From: Gemmatimonadota bacterium
Lineage (GTDB): Bacteria > Gemmatimonadota > Gemmatimonadetes > Gemmatimonadales > Gemmatimonadaceae
Direction: 5' to 3'
NCBI GenBank assembly: GCA_003222065.1
Contig: QHUV01000036.1
Location: 1-16,345, forward strand
DNA: 16,345 bases
A program made the position numbers and the translations under genes. Under the pieces are notes generated by a model that worked only from the letters and a program-made list of their open reading frames with translations, ran no database searches and was not told where the DNA came from. Shown one piece after another: positions 1 to 6,423 of this stretch. Each line of letters starts with the position of its first letter. Position 1 is the first letter of the stretch.

Positions 1-170
1 TCATGCTCCTCGACGGCAGCCACGACGACTCGGCGATCATCGACGAGGTAGATCGCGCCGTCGCCCGGGGTGATCTCGATCTCGGCGACGCGCCGCAACG
101 CACCGCCATTGTCGCGGCGGTAGGTCGCGCAATTCAACAGCTCTACCTGTGCGGGCTCATGATCGCGTGA
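1..170 (+). CDS. 3' end of an unidentified gene, possibly a methyltransferase regulatory domain
   Basis: An open frame enters from the left edge and stops at TGA 168-170, so only about 55 C-terminal residues are visible; the Met codon at 3 is probably internal. The visible residues begin LLDGSHDDSAIIDEV, continue with an acidic ARGDLDLGD segment, and end in a hydrophobic helix finishing QLYLCGLMIA. A pattern of LLDG(T/S)-acidic residues, then G-x-L, then a final helix reading L-x-x-x-GLL is familiar to me from the C-terminal regulatory region of bacterial PKMT-type methyltransferases. The match rests on pattern memory only. It ends 21 bases before the next start and may belong to the same transcript. 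If the guess is right, two methyltransferases flank the TssB-TssC fusion gene. A C-terminal fragment of a cupin-like protein is an alternative. Confidence 0.55.
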   Translation, partial: MLLDGSHDDSAIIDEVDRAVARGDLDLGDAPQRTAIVAAVGRAIQQLYLCGLMIA

Positions 171-191
171 GCGGGTTCCGGTGGACTCGAG

Positions 192-1748
192 GTGGCCATG
201 GCAGCCGATCGCGATCGTTTCCGAATTGAGCTCGATGTCGACGCTGGCCTCGCCCGGCAGCCGCGGCCAGCGCCACCGCGTCAGCAAAATGAGCCGGCGG
301 TGGGTGCTTTTCGTATCGCTCTCATCGGCGACTTCAGCGGCCGCGCCAGTCGCGGTGTCGTCCAAACGGGAAAGGACATCGCCCGGCGCCGTCCAGTGCG
401 TGTCGATCGTGACACGCTCGACGATGCCGTTGCGCGGCTCGCACCGACGCTCGCGTTGCGGTTCGGTACGAGCGATGAGGACTCAGCCATCACGTTTTCA
501 TCGCTCGACGACTTCCATCCCGATCGGCTCTACGATCGGCTGCCTCGTTTTCGCGCGCTGCGTGACGCCCTCGCTCTCGCGGACGCGTCAACGGAGCTAA
601 CGCGCTCCGTTGGGACGGGCGGCCCGCCGACAACGCTCGCCACGCCCTCCGGCATTCTCGACGCCATTCTGGGTGCCGCGCCAGCCCCTCCAGGCGGCGA
701 GGCGCTCGCGAGGACTCCTTCTGGCGCCACACTGCAGACACGGAATGACGGCGGCCTCTCCGAGTTCGTGCAGAAGGCGCTCGCGCCGCACCTTGTCGCG
801 TCTCCGGATCCGTCGCAGGCCGAGCGGCGCGCTCAGGTCGATGCCGCGATCACCTCGGAGATGCGGGCCCTGTTGCACCACCCTCATTTTCAAGCGCTGG
901 AAGCGATGTGGCGCGGGGTGGCGGAGGTCGTTAGGCGGCTCGACACCGATGCCAATCTTCAGCTTTACCTCATTGATGTCTCGCGGGACGAGCTAGCGGC
1001 CGATCTTGCCGCGGGGGTCGAGGCAAGCGGTTTCTATCGCCTGCTTGTCGATGGCAGTGTCGGCATGCCCGGGACGCCGGCCTGGGCCGTACTCGCGGGC
1101 TTGTTCTCGTTAGGCGGCGACGAAGCTGAGCTCTCTCTCCTGGCGGAGCTCGGGGCCATCGCTGGCGATGCGCGAGCGCCATTCGTTGCCGGCGCGAGCC
1201 CGGTCCTCGCCGGAGCGACATCGATCGCTGCGAGCCCCGATCCCGACGACTGGATCGAAGCGACACCGCGAGGTTGGACGGCGCTGCGCGCATCCACGGT
1301 CGGTTCGCACATCGGCCTCGCGCTGCCGCGCATTTTGCTCCGAATGCCCTACGGCGAACGCACGGATGCGTGCGAGCTGTTCGCGTTCGAGGAGTTTGCG
1401 CCTGGCATCCGTCCCGAGCACGACAGCTACCTTTGGGGAAGTGGAAGTCTCGCCGTTGCACTCCTGCTTGGCGAGGCTTTTTCCGAAACCGGTTGGACGT
1501 TGAGACCTGGCCATGAGATCTCCGGTCTTCCTCTGCACGTGTATCGAGACGACGGCGAAGTGGTGGCGACGCCCTGCGCCGAAATCGTGCTCAGCGAGCG
1601 GATCGCCGCGCGGCTGCAGGACCGCGGCCTGACGCCGGTGCTCAGCGTGCGTGACACCGGAGGGGTCGTAGTTCCTGTTCTCCGCTCGATTGCCGATCCC
1701 CCAGCGCGGTTGGCTGGTCGCTGGACGAGTAATGCCGACGGCGACTGA
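192..1748 (+). CDS. TssB-TssC fusion, T6SS sheath-like protein lacking the TssC C-terminal region
   Basis: This 518-residue protein joins a TssB-like half to a TssC-like half. Residues 9-135 follow TssB: RFRIELDVD, a Pro-rich insert, FRIALIGDFSG (40-50) and ITFSSLDDFHPD (100-111), matching the separate TssB of this window (ITFESLDDFSPE). Residues 135-185 are an Ala/Pro/Gly linker. From about 190 the protein follows TssC, with MRALLHHPHFQALEAMWRG (224-242) against LNEVMHHPEFQKLEGTWRG in the separate TssC, then LPRILLRMPYGERTD and the CAEIVLSERIAARL region. It ends where TssC has about 119 residues left, so the C-terminal TssC region that helps knit sheath subunits is absent. The GTG at 192 and ATG at 198 are both possible starts. 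The stop overlaps the methyltransferase start by 17 bases. Fold and T6SS link are firm; whether it builds a sheath, caps one, or is regulatory is unknown. Confidence 0.88.
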   Translation: MAMAADRDRFRIELDVDAGLARQPRPAPPRQQNEPAVGAFRIALIGDFSGRASRGVVQTGKDIARRRPVRVDRDTLDDAVARLAPTLALRFGTSDEDSAITFSSLDDFHPDRLYDRLPRFRALRDALALADASTELTRSVGTGGPPTTLATPSGILDAILGAAPAPPGGEALARTPSGATLQTRNDGGLSEFVQKALAPHLVASPDPSQAERRAQVDAAITSEMRALLHHPHFQALEAMWRGVAEVVRRLDTDANLQLYLIDVSRDELAADLAAGVEASGFYRLLVDGSVGMPGTPAWAVLAGLFSLGGDEAELSLLAELGAIAGDARAPFVAGASPVLAGATSIAASPDPDDWIEATPRGWTALRASTVGSHIGLALPRILLRMPYGERTDACELFAFEEFAPGIRPEHDSYLWGSGSLAVALLLGEAFSETGWTLRPGHEISGLPLHVYRDDGEVVATPCAEIVLSERIAARLQDRGLTPVLSVRDTGGVVVPVLRSIADPPARLAGRWTSNADGD

Positions 1749-3339
1749 GAGCGCGTGGAGGACGGAGCCATTTCGGCTCGGTACCCCGGATCAATACGCG
1801 CGCATTCGGGAGCTTCTCGTGCGCGCGGGTTTTGAGGAGACGCCAATTTGTGCACGTGCCGGCGTCTCCGCCGTCCACGACTTTCCGCGACCGGAAGATC
1901 GCGCGGCGTTCAAGGACATCACCGATCCGCAATCGCTCTTCGTTAGGCTCCTGCTTGATGGCGAGCACGTGCCGTGGACCCTTGTCCGCTCGATGCTGTC
2001 GGTCGACGATCTGCGGACCCTCGAGACGTTAGGGTTACTGCACACGCCGCAGGGCGAGGCCGAGCTGTGCGCGGCGACAGTGGCCATCTATCCGCTCGAG
2101 GAGCTCTATATCGCCTCCGACCGTCGTCACGGATTCGACGCCACCAGCACGGTGCCGCCGTCGGATCTCGTCTTCTCGCCGATTACACGGGAAACGCAGC
2201 GCTTCCTACGCCTGATGCCTCGTGATTCGTGCGACCATCTTCTCGATCTCTGCACTGGCACCGGCGTCGCCGGCTTGATTGCCGCCGCTAAGTTCGCACG
2301 GCAGGTAACTCTCGTCGACATCGCCGCTCGGTCTGTCCATTTCGCTGAATTCAACGTCGCGCTGAATGGCCTGACGAACGTCCGCGTGCTGCAGGGCGAC
2401 ACCTACGAGCCGCTTGGAGACGAGCAGTTTGACGTCATCGTCGCCCATCCACCGTATGTGCCATCGCTCGAGACCGAATTTGTCTTTCGGGATGCGGGCG
2501 AGGACGGAGAGGACGTGACTCGCCGAATGCTGGCCGGCCTCGCCGCACACCTTCGTCCAGGCGGTCAGTTCTTCTGTGAGTGTATGCTCACCGAGCGGCG
2601 CGGTGCCGTGCTCGAGAAGCGGGTTCGCGACATGCTCGGGTCGACGGAGGAGGAGTTCGACCTCGTGCTCGTGCAGGGGCGAGCGTTGGACCCGCTACAC
2701 TTTTTCGCCGATCAGGCACAGGCGGGCTATGCGAGCTTCGAGCGTCTGCCGCGCTGGAGCGACATCCTGGAGCGCCTGCAGATTCAGCAGCTCGTGTTCA
2801 CGTCGCTTCTGGCTCAGCGCCGAGCCACGCCGCGTCCGGTGATCACGACGCGCCGCGCCCTCTCGCCTCTCACGAGCGCGGCGGATCTTCAGTGGGTGCT
2901 CCGCTGGATGGTGGGGACCGGCGATTGGGATGTCGCGGACTCGCGGCGCCTGCTCGCCACCCGGCCGCGTACCCTGCCGCGGACGGAATTGCGCTCGCGC
3001 TCGACGCTGCAAGACGGACAATGGTCGGTCGAGGAATGTCAGCTGGTGACGCTGGCACCCTTTGCGGTCGAAGCGGCGTGCCCCAATTGGTACGCCACTT
3101 TGCTGCAGTTCTGCGATGGACGGATGACGGCGCGCGAGCACTTGCAGTATCTCCGTGACACCCACGCGGTTCCCGATACGGCGCCAGAGGACATGTTCGC
3201 GATGATGATCCGACAGTTGGTCGATGCGGGCCTCGTAGAGATCGACGAATTTCGATTGCCGGACGCGACGGCGATGCGGGAGAGCGTGGTGGCGCGGGAG
3301 CGGGCGACTGGAACGCTCCCTATCGAGCGCGCCGATTAG
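1732..3339 (+). CDS. Class I SAM-dependent methyltransferase with (N/D)PPY-type motif
   Basis: This 535-residue protein has a central Rossmann methyltransferase domain. Motif I is DLCTGTG (172-178), followed by VTLVDIAARSV for the acidic loop that binds the SAM ribose, and AHPPYVP (238-244) as motif IV. The xPPY signature is typical of N-methyltransferases acting on planar nitrogens, such as PrmC/HemK for glutamine in release factors, or RNA and DNA adenine-N6 enzymes. The N-terminal 150 residues look helical, with a YPLEELYIASDR segment just before the catalytic domain. The C-terminal 150 residues end in a winged-helix-like module with CDGRMTAREHL and LVDAGLVEIDEF. I chose ATG 1732, overlapping the upstream stop by 17 bases; an in-frame TTG at 1690 would extend it by 14 residues. 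Coupling to a sheath-like gene suggests a T6SS-linked target, but the substrate cannot be read from the sequence. Confidence 0.85.
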   Translation: MPTATESAWRTEPFRLGTPDQYARIRELLVRAGFEETPICARAGVSAVHDFPRPEDRAAFKDITDPQSLFVRLLLDGEHVPWTLVRSMLSVDDLRTLETLGLLHTPQGEAELCAATVAIYPLEELYIASDRRHGFDATSTVPPSDLVFSPITRETQRFLRLMPRDSCDHLLDLCTGTGVAGLIAAAKFARQVTLVDIAARSVHFAEFNVALNGLTNVRVLQGDTYEPLGDEQFDVIVAHPPYVPSLETEFVFRDAGEDGEDVTRRMLAGLAAHLRPGGQFFCECMLTERRGAVLEKRVRDMLGSTEEEFDLVLVQGRALDPLHFFADQAQAGYASFERLPRWSDILERLQIQQLVFTSLLAQRRATPRPVITTRRALSPLTSAADLQWVLRWMVGTGDWDVADSRRLLATRPRTLPRTELRSRSTLQDGQWSVEECQLVTLAPFAVEAACPNWYATLLQFCDGRMTAREHLQYLRDTHAVPDTAPEDMFAMMIRQLVDAGLVEIDEFRLPDATAMRESVVARERATGTLPIERAD

Positions 3340-3395
3340 GGCGGACTGTTGCAGAGCCGCCGCAGTCGCAATGACTTCGGCCTTGTCAACCTTCC

Positions 3396-3424
3396 TTGAC
3401 GCTGGCGTTTACCGGGTGCATGAT
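3396..3424 (+). promoter_or_regulatory. Candidate sigma-70 promoter for tssB
   Basis: TTGACG (3396-3401) lies 17 bases before CATGAT (3419-3424), giving five of six and four of six matches to the -35 and -10 consensus at ideal spacing. It lies in the 266-base gap between the methyltransferase stop and tssB, about 180 bases before the tssB start, so it would give a long leader. In GC-rich DNA such an AT-leaning pair is less likely by chance, but no transcript data support it. Confidence 0.4.
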
Positions 3425-3562
3425 AGGCCGCGCTGACGGTTGGTTCGCATGTGCGACTAGCCCGGGCAGTGTGTAATGGCGGCACGATCACCGGCGAGTG
3501 TTCGCACCCCTCGATGGCCTAACGCCGCACAATTTACGAGCAGTTCGCGCCCATCCCCCTCG

Positions 3563-3585
3563 AGCGCGGCGCTGCGCATTTTTTT
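3563..3585 (+). promoter_or_regulatory. Short GC hairpin followed by T7 in the tssB leader
   Basis: GCGC (3564-3567) can pair with GCGC (3574-3577) around a six-base loop, or AGCG with CGCT around CGG. Either is followed almost at once by seven T residues (3579-3585). This resembles a weak intrinsic terminator or attenuator ending 20 bases before the tssB start. The stem is only four base pairs, so it may instead simply expose the ribosome binding site in the T-rich stretch. Confidence 0.2.
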
Positions 3586-3605
3586 CCCGACACCTGGAGC
3601 ACACT

Positions 3606-4124
3606 ATGGCACGCGAGGGCACACAGAAAAAGCTGGAGCGTGTCCGGCCGCCACGCGTCAACATCAGCTACGATGTGGAAACCGGTGGAGCGGTCGAGAC
3701 AAAAGAGCTTCCGTTCTTGATGGGAGTGCTCGCTGATCTCAGCGGGAACCCGGCGGAAGCCCTACCGCGCCTCAAGGACCGCAAGTTCGTCGAGGTCACA
3801 CCGGACAACTTCGACGCGGTGTTGAAGAGCATGAAGCCACGCGTCCAGTTCACGGTCGCGAACAAGTTGCAGCCGGAATCCGGCGGGAAGATCGGCGTCG
3901 ACATCACGTTCGAGAGTCTCGACGACTTCAGCCCCGAAGCCGTGGCGCGCCGCGTCGGACCACTCAAGGAGCTTCTCGAGCTGCGGACAAAGCTCGCGGA
4001 TCTGCGCGGCAGTCTCCAGGGCAATGACAAGCTCGAAGAGATTCTTCAGAGTACGCTCAACGATGCTGGGGCCATGAAGAAGCTCGAATCGGAAGTCGGA
4101 CTCCAGGGAGGCACCGATGCCTGA
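3606..4124 (+). CDS. tssB: TssB (VipA), T6SS contractile sheath small subunit
   Basis: The 172-residue product has the usual TssB length and pattern. RPPRVNISYDVETGG is the N-terminal strand that takes part in sheath subunit knitting, LPFLMGVLADLSGNP is the hallmark segment, DITFESLDDFSPEAVARRV follows, and a helical C-terminus ends it. TssB pairs with TssC in the cytoplasm to form the sheath around the Hcp tube. In-frame codons extend upstream to 3498, but ATG 3606 is preferred because GGAG (3596-3599) sits six bases before it and the family N-terminus begins there. The stop lies inside the first codons of tssC (8-base overlap), which fits equimolar synthesis by translational coupling. Identification is secure. 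Confidence 0.97.
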   Translation: MAREGTQKKLERVRPPRVNISYDVETGGAVETKELPFLMGVLADLSGNPAEALPRLKDRKFVEVTPDNFDAVLKSMKPRVQFTVANKLQPESGGKIGVDITFESLDDFSPEAVARRVGPLKELLELRTKLADLRGSLQGNDKLEEILQSTLNDAGAMKKLESEVGLQGGTDA

Positions 4125-5604
4125 GACGCAGGCGCAAGGCCAGCCGCAGAGCACCTTCGACGCAACGGCGGAGGTCAGCCTCCTCGACAAGATCGTCGAC
4201 CAGGGGCGGCTCGGCCGCGACGCGGCCACCAAAGAGCGTGGCAAGGAGCTCGTCAAGAACTTCGTCACCGAGGTGCTCAAGGGCACGGTGACGATCGCCG
4301 CCGACACGGAGGCGATGATCAATGCCCGGATCGCGCAGATCGATGACTTGATCTCGACGCAGCTCAACGAGGTCATGCACCATCCCGAGTTCCAGAAGCT
4401 GGAAGGGACTTGGCGCGGCCTCAAGTATCTGCTGGGCAACACCGAGACCGGCGAGAAGCTGAAGATCAAGGTCTTCAACGTCTCGAAGAAGGATCTCCTC
4501 AAAGATCTCCAGAAGGCGCCAGAGTTCGATCAGAGCGCGCTGTTCAAGAAGGTCTACGAGGAGGAGTTTGGGGTATTTGGCGGCACGCCGTTCGGGGCGC
4601 TCATTGGCGACTACGAGTTCGGCAAGGGTGGTCAGGACGTCGAGCTGTTGGAAAAAATCTCGCAGGTCGCAGCCGCGGCACACGCACCGTTCATCACGAA
4701 CGCGAATCCGGAGATGTTCAACCTGGAGAGCTATACCCAGTTGGACGCTCCGCGCGACATGGCGAAGATCTTCGACACCACGGAGTACGCAAAGTGGAAG
4801 AGCTTCCGCCAGAGCGAGGACTCCCGCTACGTGGCGCTGACGCTCCCCCGCATTCTCATTCGACAGCCGTACGGCCGCGATACCGTTCCCGTGGAGGACT
4901 TCGACTACGAGGAGCGCGTGGACGGCACCGACCACTCGAGGTACGCGTGGGCGGGGGCCGCGTGGGCGATGGCCTCGCGTATTACGCAGGCGTTCGCCAG
5001 CTACGGCTGGTGTGCGACGATCCGCGGCGTCGAAAGTGGCGGTCTCGTAGAAGGGCTGCCGGTGCACAACTTTAGAACCGAGTCGGGCGACATCGCCATG
5101 AAGTGTCCGACCGAGTCGCCGATTTCCGACCGGCGCGAGAAGGAATTGGCAGATCTCGGCTTCGTGCCCCTCGTGCACTGCAAGGGGACGGATTACGCGG
5201 CGTTCTTCAGCGTGCAGTCGGCGCAAAAGGCGAAGATCTACGATTCCGACGCGGCAACGGCCAACGCGCGCATCTCCGCGCAGCTCCCGTACATGTTCGC
5301 CGTGTCCCGCTTCGCGCATTACCTGAAGGCGATGATGCGCGACAAGATCGGCGGCTACACCTCGCGCGGCGAAGTCGAACGCTTCCTCAACAACTGGATC
5401 AACAACTACACGGTAGCGAACGACGACGTTGGCTTCGAGATGAAGGCGAAGAATCCGCTGAAGGAGGCACGCATCGAGGTCGTCGAGATTCCAGGAAAGC
5501 CGGGTGCGTATCGCGCCGTCGCATTTCTCCGTCCGCACTTCCAGCTGGACGAGCTGACGATGTCGATGCGGTTGGTGGCGGACCTGCCGGCGCCGGCAAA
5601 GTAG
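4117..5604 (+). CDS. tssC: TssC (VipB), T6SS contractile sheath large subunit
   Basis: The 495-residue product is a full-length TssC. An N-terminal helix near residues 20-36 (EVSLLDKIVDQGRLGRD) lies where the ClpV-binding helix of VipB is found. LNEVMHHPEFQKLEGTWRG (83-101), the FGVFGGTPFGALIGDYEF segment, LPRILIRQPYGRDT and the CPTESPISDRREKELADLGF region are standard TssC signatures. Residues 377-495 form the C-terminal region ending LRPHFQLDELTMSMRLV, which is the part missing from the fusion protein at 192-1748. The start ATG 4117 follows AGGGAGG (4105-4111) at good spacing and overlaps tssB by 8 bases. The product co-assembles with TssB into the sheath. A long open frame antisense to this gene is a composition artefact. 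Confidence 0.98.
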   Translation: MPETQAQGQPQSTFDATAEVSLLDKIVDQGRLGRDAATKERGKELVKNFVTEVLKGTVTIAADTEAMINARIAQIDDLISTQLNEVMHHPEFQKLEGTWRGLKYLLGNTETGEKLKIKVFNVSKKDLLKDLQKAPEFDQSALFKKVYEEEFGVFGGTPFGALIGDYEFGKGGQDVELLEKISQVAAAAHAPFITNANPEMFNLESYTQLDAPRDMAKIFDTTEYAKWKSFRQSEDSRYVALTLPRILIRQPYGRDTVPVEDFDYEERVDGTDHSRYAWAGAAWAMASRITQAFASYGWCATIRGVESGGLVEGLPVHNFRTESGDIAMKCPTESPISDRREKELADLGFVPLVHCKGTDYAAFFSVQSAQKAKIYDSDAATANARISAQLPYMFAVSRFAHYLKAMMRDKIGGYTSRGEVERFLNNWINNYTVANDDVGFEMKAKNPLKEARIEVVEIPGKPGAYRAVAFLRPHFQLDELTMSMRLVADLPAPAK

Positions 5605-5624
5605 AGCAGACCCGGCCGAGCGCC

Positions 5625-5667
5625 GGTCACGAGCGCATTGCTCAAAGTTTACAATGCGCTCGTGACC
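5625..5667. repeat. Perfect inverted repeat between tssC and hcp
   Basis: GGTCACGAGCGCATTG (5625-5640) is exactly reverse-complementary to CAATGCGCTCGTGACC (5652-5667) around an 11-base loop. It begins 21 bases after the tssC stop and ends about 118 bases before the hcp start. No T-run follows, so a classical intrinsic terminator is unlikely. It could stabilise or process the mRNA so that hcp is expressed separately from tssBC, or be a dyad operator. A TTTACA box (5648-5653) in the loop region, 17 bases before GATACG, is a weak promoter-like pair for hcp. Confidence 0.85.
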
Positions 5668-5785
5668 GTCGATACGGCGCCGGGGCGTGCGACGTGTTAC
5701 CGTAGTCGCGCGCAAAGACAAGAGGGCCCTCGAGAAAACACTTCCCGTTCAACCACCCTCACCACGTTCGGCGCGGAGAACTCCC

Positions 5786-6274
5786 ATGGCTGCGGTTGAC
5801 TATTTCCTCAAGATCGACGGTATCGAAGGCGAGTCCGCTGACTCCAAGCACAAGAGCGAGATCGAGCTTGAGAGCTGGAGCTGGGGCGAGACGAACGCCG
5901 GCTCTCACCACGCGGGCGGCGGCGGCGGAGCGGGCAAAGTCCAGATGCAGGACTTCCACTTCGTCATGAAGCACAACAAGGCTTCACCGAAGCTGTTCCT
6001 CGCCTGCGCCGGCGGCGATCACATCAAGAAGGCGCAGCTGACGTGCCGCAAGGCGGGCAAGGACCAGCAGGAGTTCCTCGTCGTAAAGTTCGAGGATCTG
6101 CTTGTCAGCTCGTATCAGGCCGGCGGCAGCGCACAGGCGCAGATCATTCCGCAAGATCAGATTTCGCTCAACTTCGCCAAGATCGAGGTCGAGTACAAAG
6201 AGCAGAAGCCCGACGGATCGCTCGGCTCGCCGGTGAAGGCTGGTTGGAGTCTGAAAGAGAACAAGAAGATCTAA
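5786..6274 (+). CDS. hcp: Hcp (TssD), T6SS tube protein
   Basis: The 162-residue product is a typical Hcp. It starts MAAVDYFLKIDGIEGES, followed by SEIELESWSWGETN and a Gly-rich loop (HHAGGGGGAGKVQMQDFHF), then KASPKLFLACAGGDHIKKAQLTCRK, and ends ISLNFAKIEVEYKEQ. Hcp forms stacked hexameric rings that make the inner tube and carries or chaperones some effectors; it is exported without a signal peptide. ATG 5786 has GGAG (5775-5778) seven bases upstream; the in-frame extension back to 5687 has no family similarity. The 181-base leader with an inverted repeat and the hairpins downstream fit a separately controlled, highly expressed transcript segment, as is common for hcp. Identification is secure. 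Confidence 0.97.
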   Translation: MAAVDYFLKIDGIEGESADSKHKSEIELESWSWGETNAGSHHAGGGGGAGKVQMQDFHFVMKHNKASPKLFLACAGGDHIKKAQLTCRKAGKDQQEFLVVKFEDLLVSSYQAGGSAQAQIIPQDQISLNFAKIEVEYKEQKPDGSLGSPVKAGWSLKENKKI

Positions 6275-6294
6275 CTAGCTCCGCTGCACTCGAC

Positions 6295-6321
6295 GGCGCC
6301 GGTCCGACCCACGCCGGCGCC
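6295..6321 (+). terminator. Hairpin downstream of hcp, terminator-like
   Basis: GGCGCCGG (6295-6302) pairs with CCGGCGCC (6314-6321) around an 11-base loop, 20 bases after the hcp stop, and is followed by TTCTCT. This could act as a partial terminator or a 3'-end stabiliser for hcp mRNA. The weak T-tract makes full termination doubtful, and tagJ downstream needs read-through or its own promoter. Confidence 0.45.
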
Positions 6322-6327
6322 TTCTCT

Positions 6328-6350
6328 CCGGCCGCCGCCACGGCGGCCGG
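6328..6350 (+). repeat. Second hairpin downstream of hcp
   Basis: CCGGCCGCCG (6328-6337) and CGGCGGCCGG (6341-6350) form a perfect 10-bp GC-only stem with a CCA loop, six bases after the first hairpin. Very stable; it probably protects the hcp 3' end or slows polymerase. Confidence 0.7.
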
Positions 6351-6352
6351 CT

Positions 6353-6414
6353 GTGCTTCACGGGCTGCTCGCTGGCGCTCGCTGTCCGTGAAGCACTCGC
6401 TCGCTGGCGCTCGC
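6353..6414 (+). repeat. Third inverted repeat overlapping a 16-base direct repeat, before tagJ
   Basis: GTGCTTCACGG (6353-6363) is reverse-complementary to CCGTGAAGCAC (6386-6396) around a 22-base loop. GCTCGCTGGCGCTCGC occurs once in that loop (6367-6382) and again just after the stem (6399-6414), 32 bases apart. The second copy ends 9 bases before the tagJ start, so folding here could influence tagJ translation. Confidence 0.7.
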
Positions 6415-6423
6415 GAGAAGCCT

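Noticed and set aside
181..600. A 139-residue frame overlapping the start of the fusion gene
   Set aside because: It is an out-of-frame Ser/Arg-rich shadow; the fusion frame carries the recognisable TssB motifs.
3498..3605. An N-terminal extension of TssB by 36 residues
   Set aside because: The extension has no TssB similarity, lies in the leader, and the ATG at 3606 has a proper ribosome binding site.
4057..5721. A 554-residue open frame antisense to tssC
   Set aside because: It mirrors the third-position GC bias of tssC, its product is Arg/Leu/His-rich low-complexity with no recognisable motif, and the + strand holds an unmistakable TssC.
5722..5731. GAGGGCCCTC palindrome in the hcp leader
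   Set aside because: Ten-base GC palindromes are common in such GC-rich DNA, and nothing ties this one to a known operator.
6043..6423. TagJ beginning upstream, inside hcp, to recover a normal length
   Set aside because: The in-frame upstream codons overlap hcp in another frame and read as Arg/Ala-rich filler without TPR-like helices.
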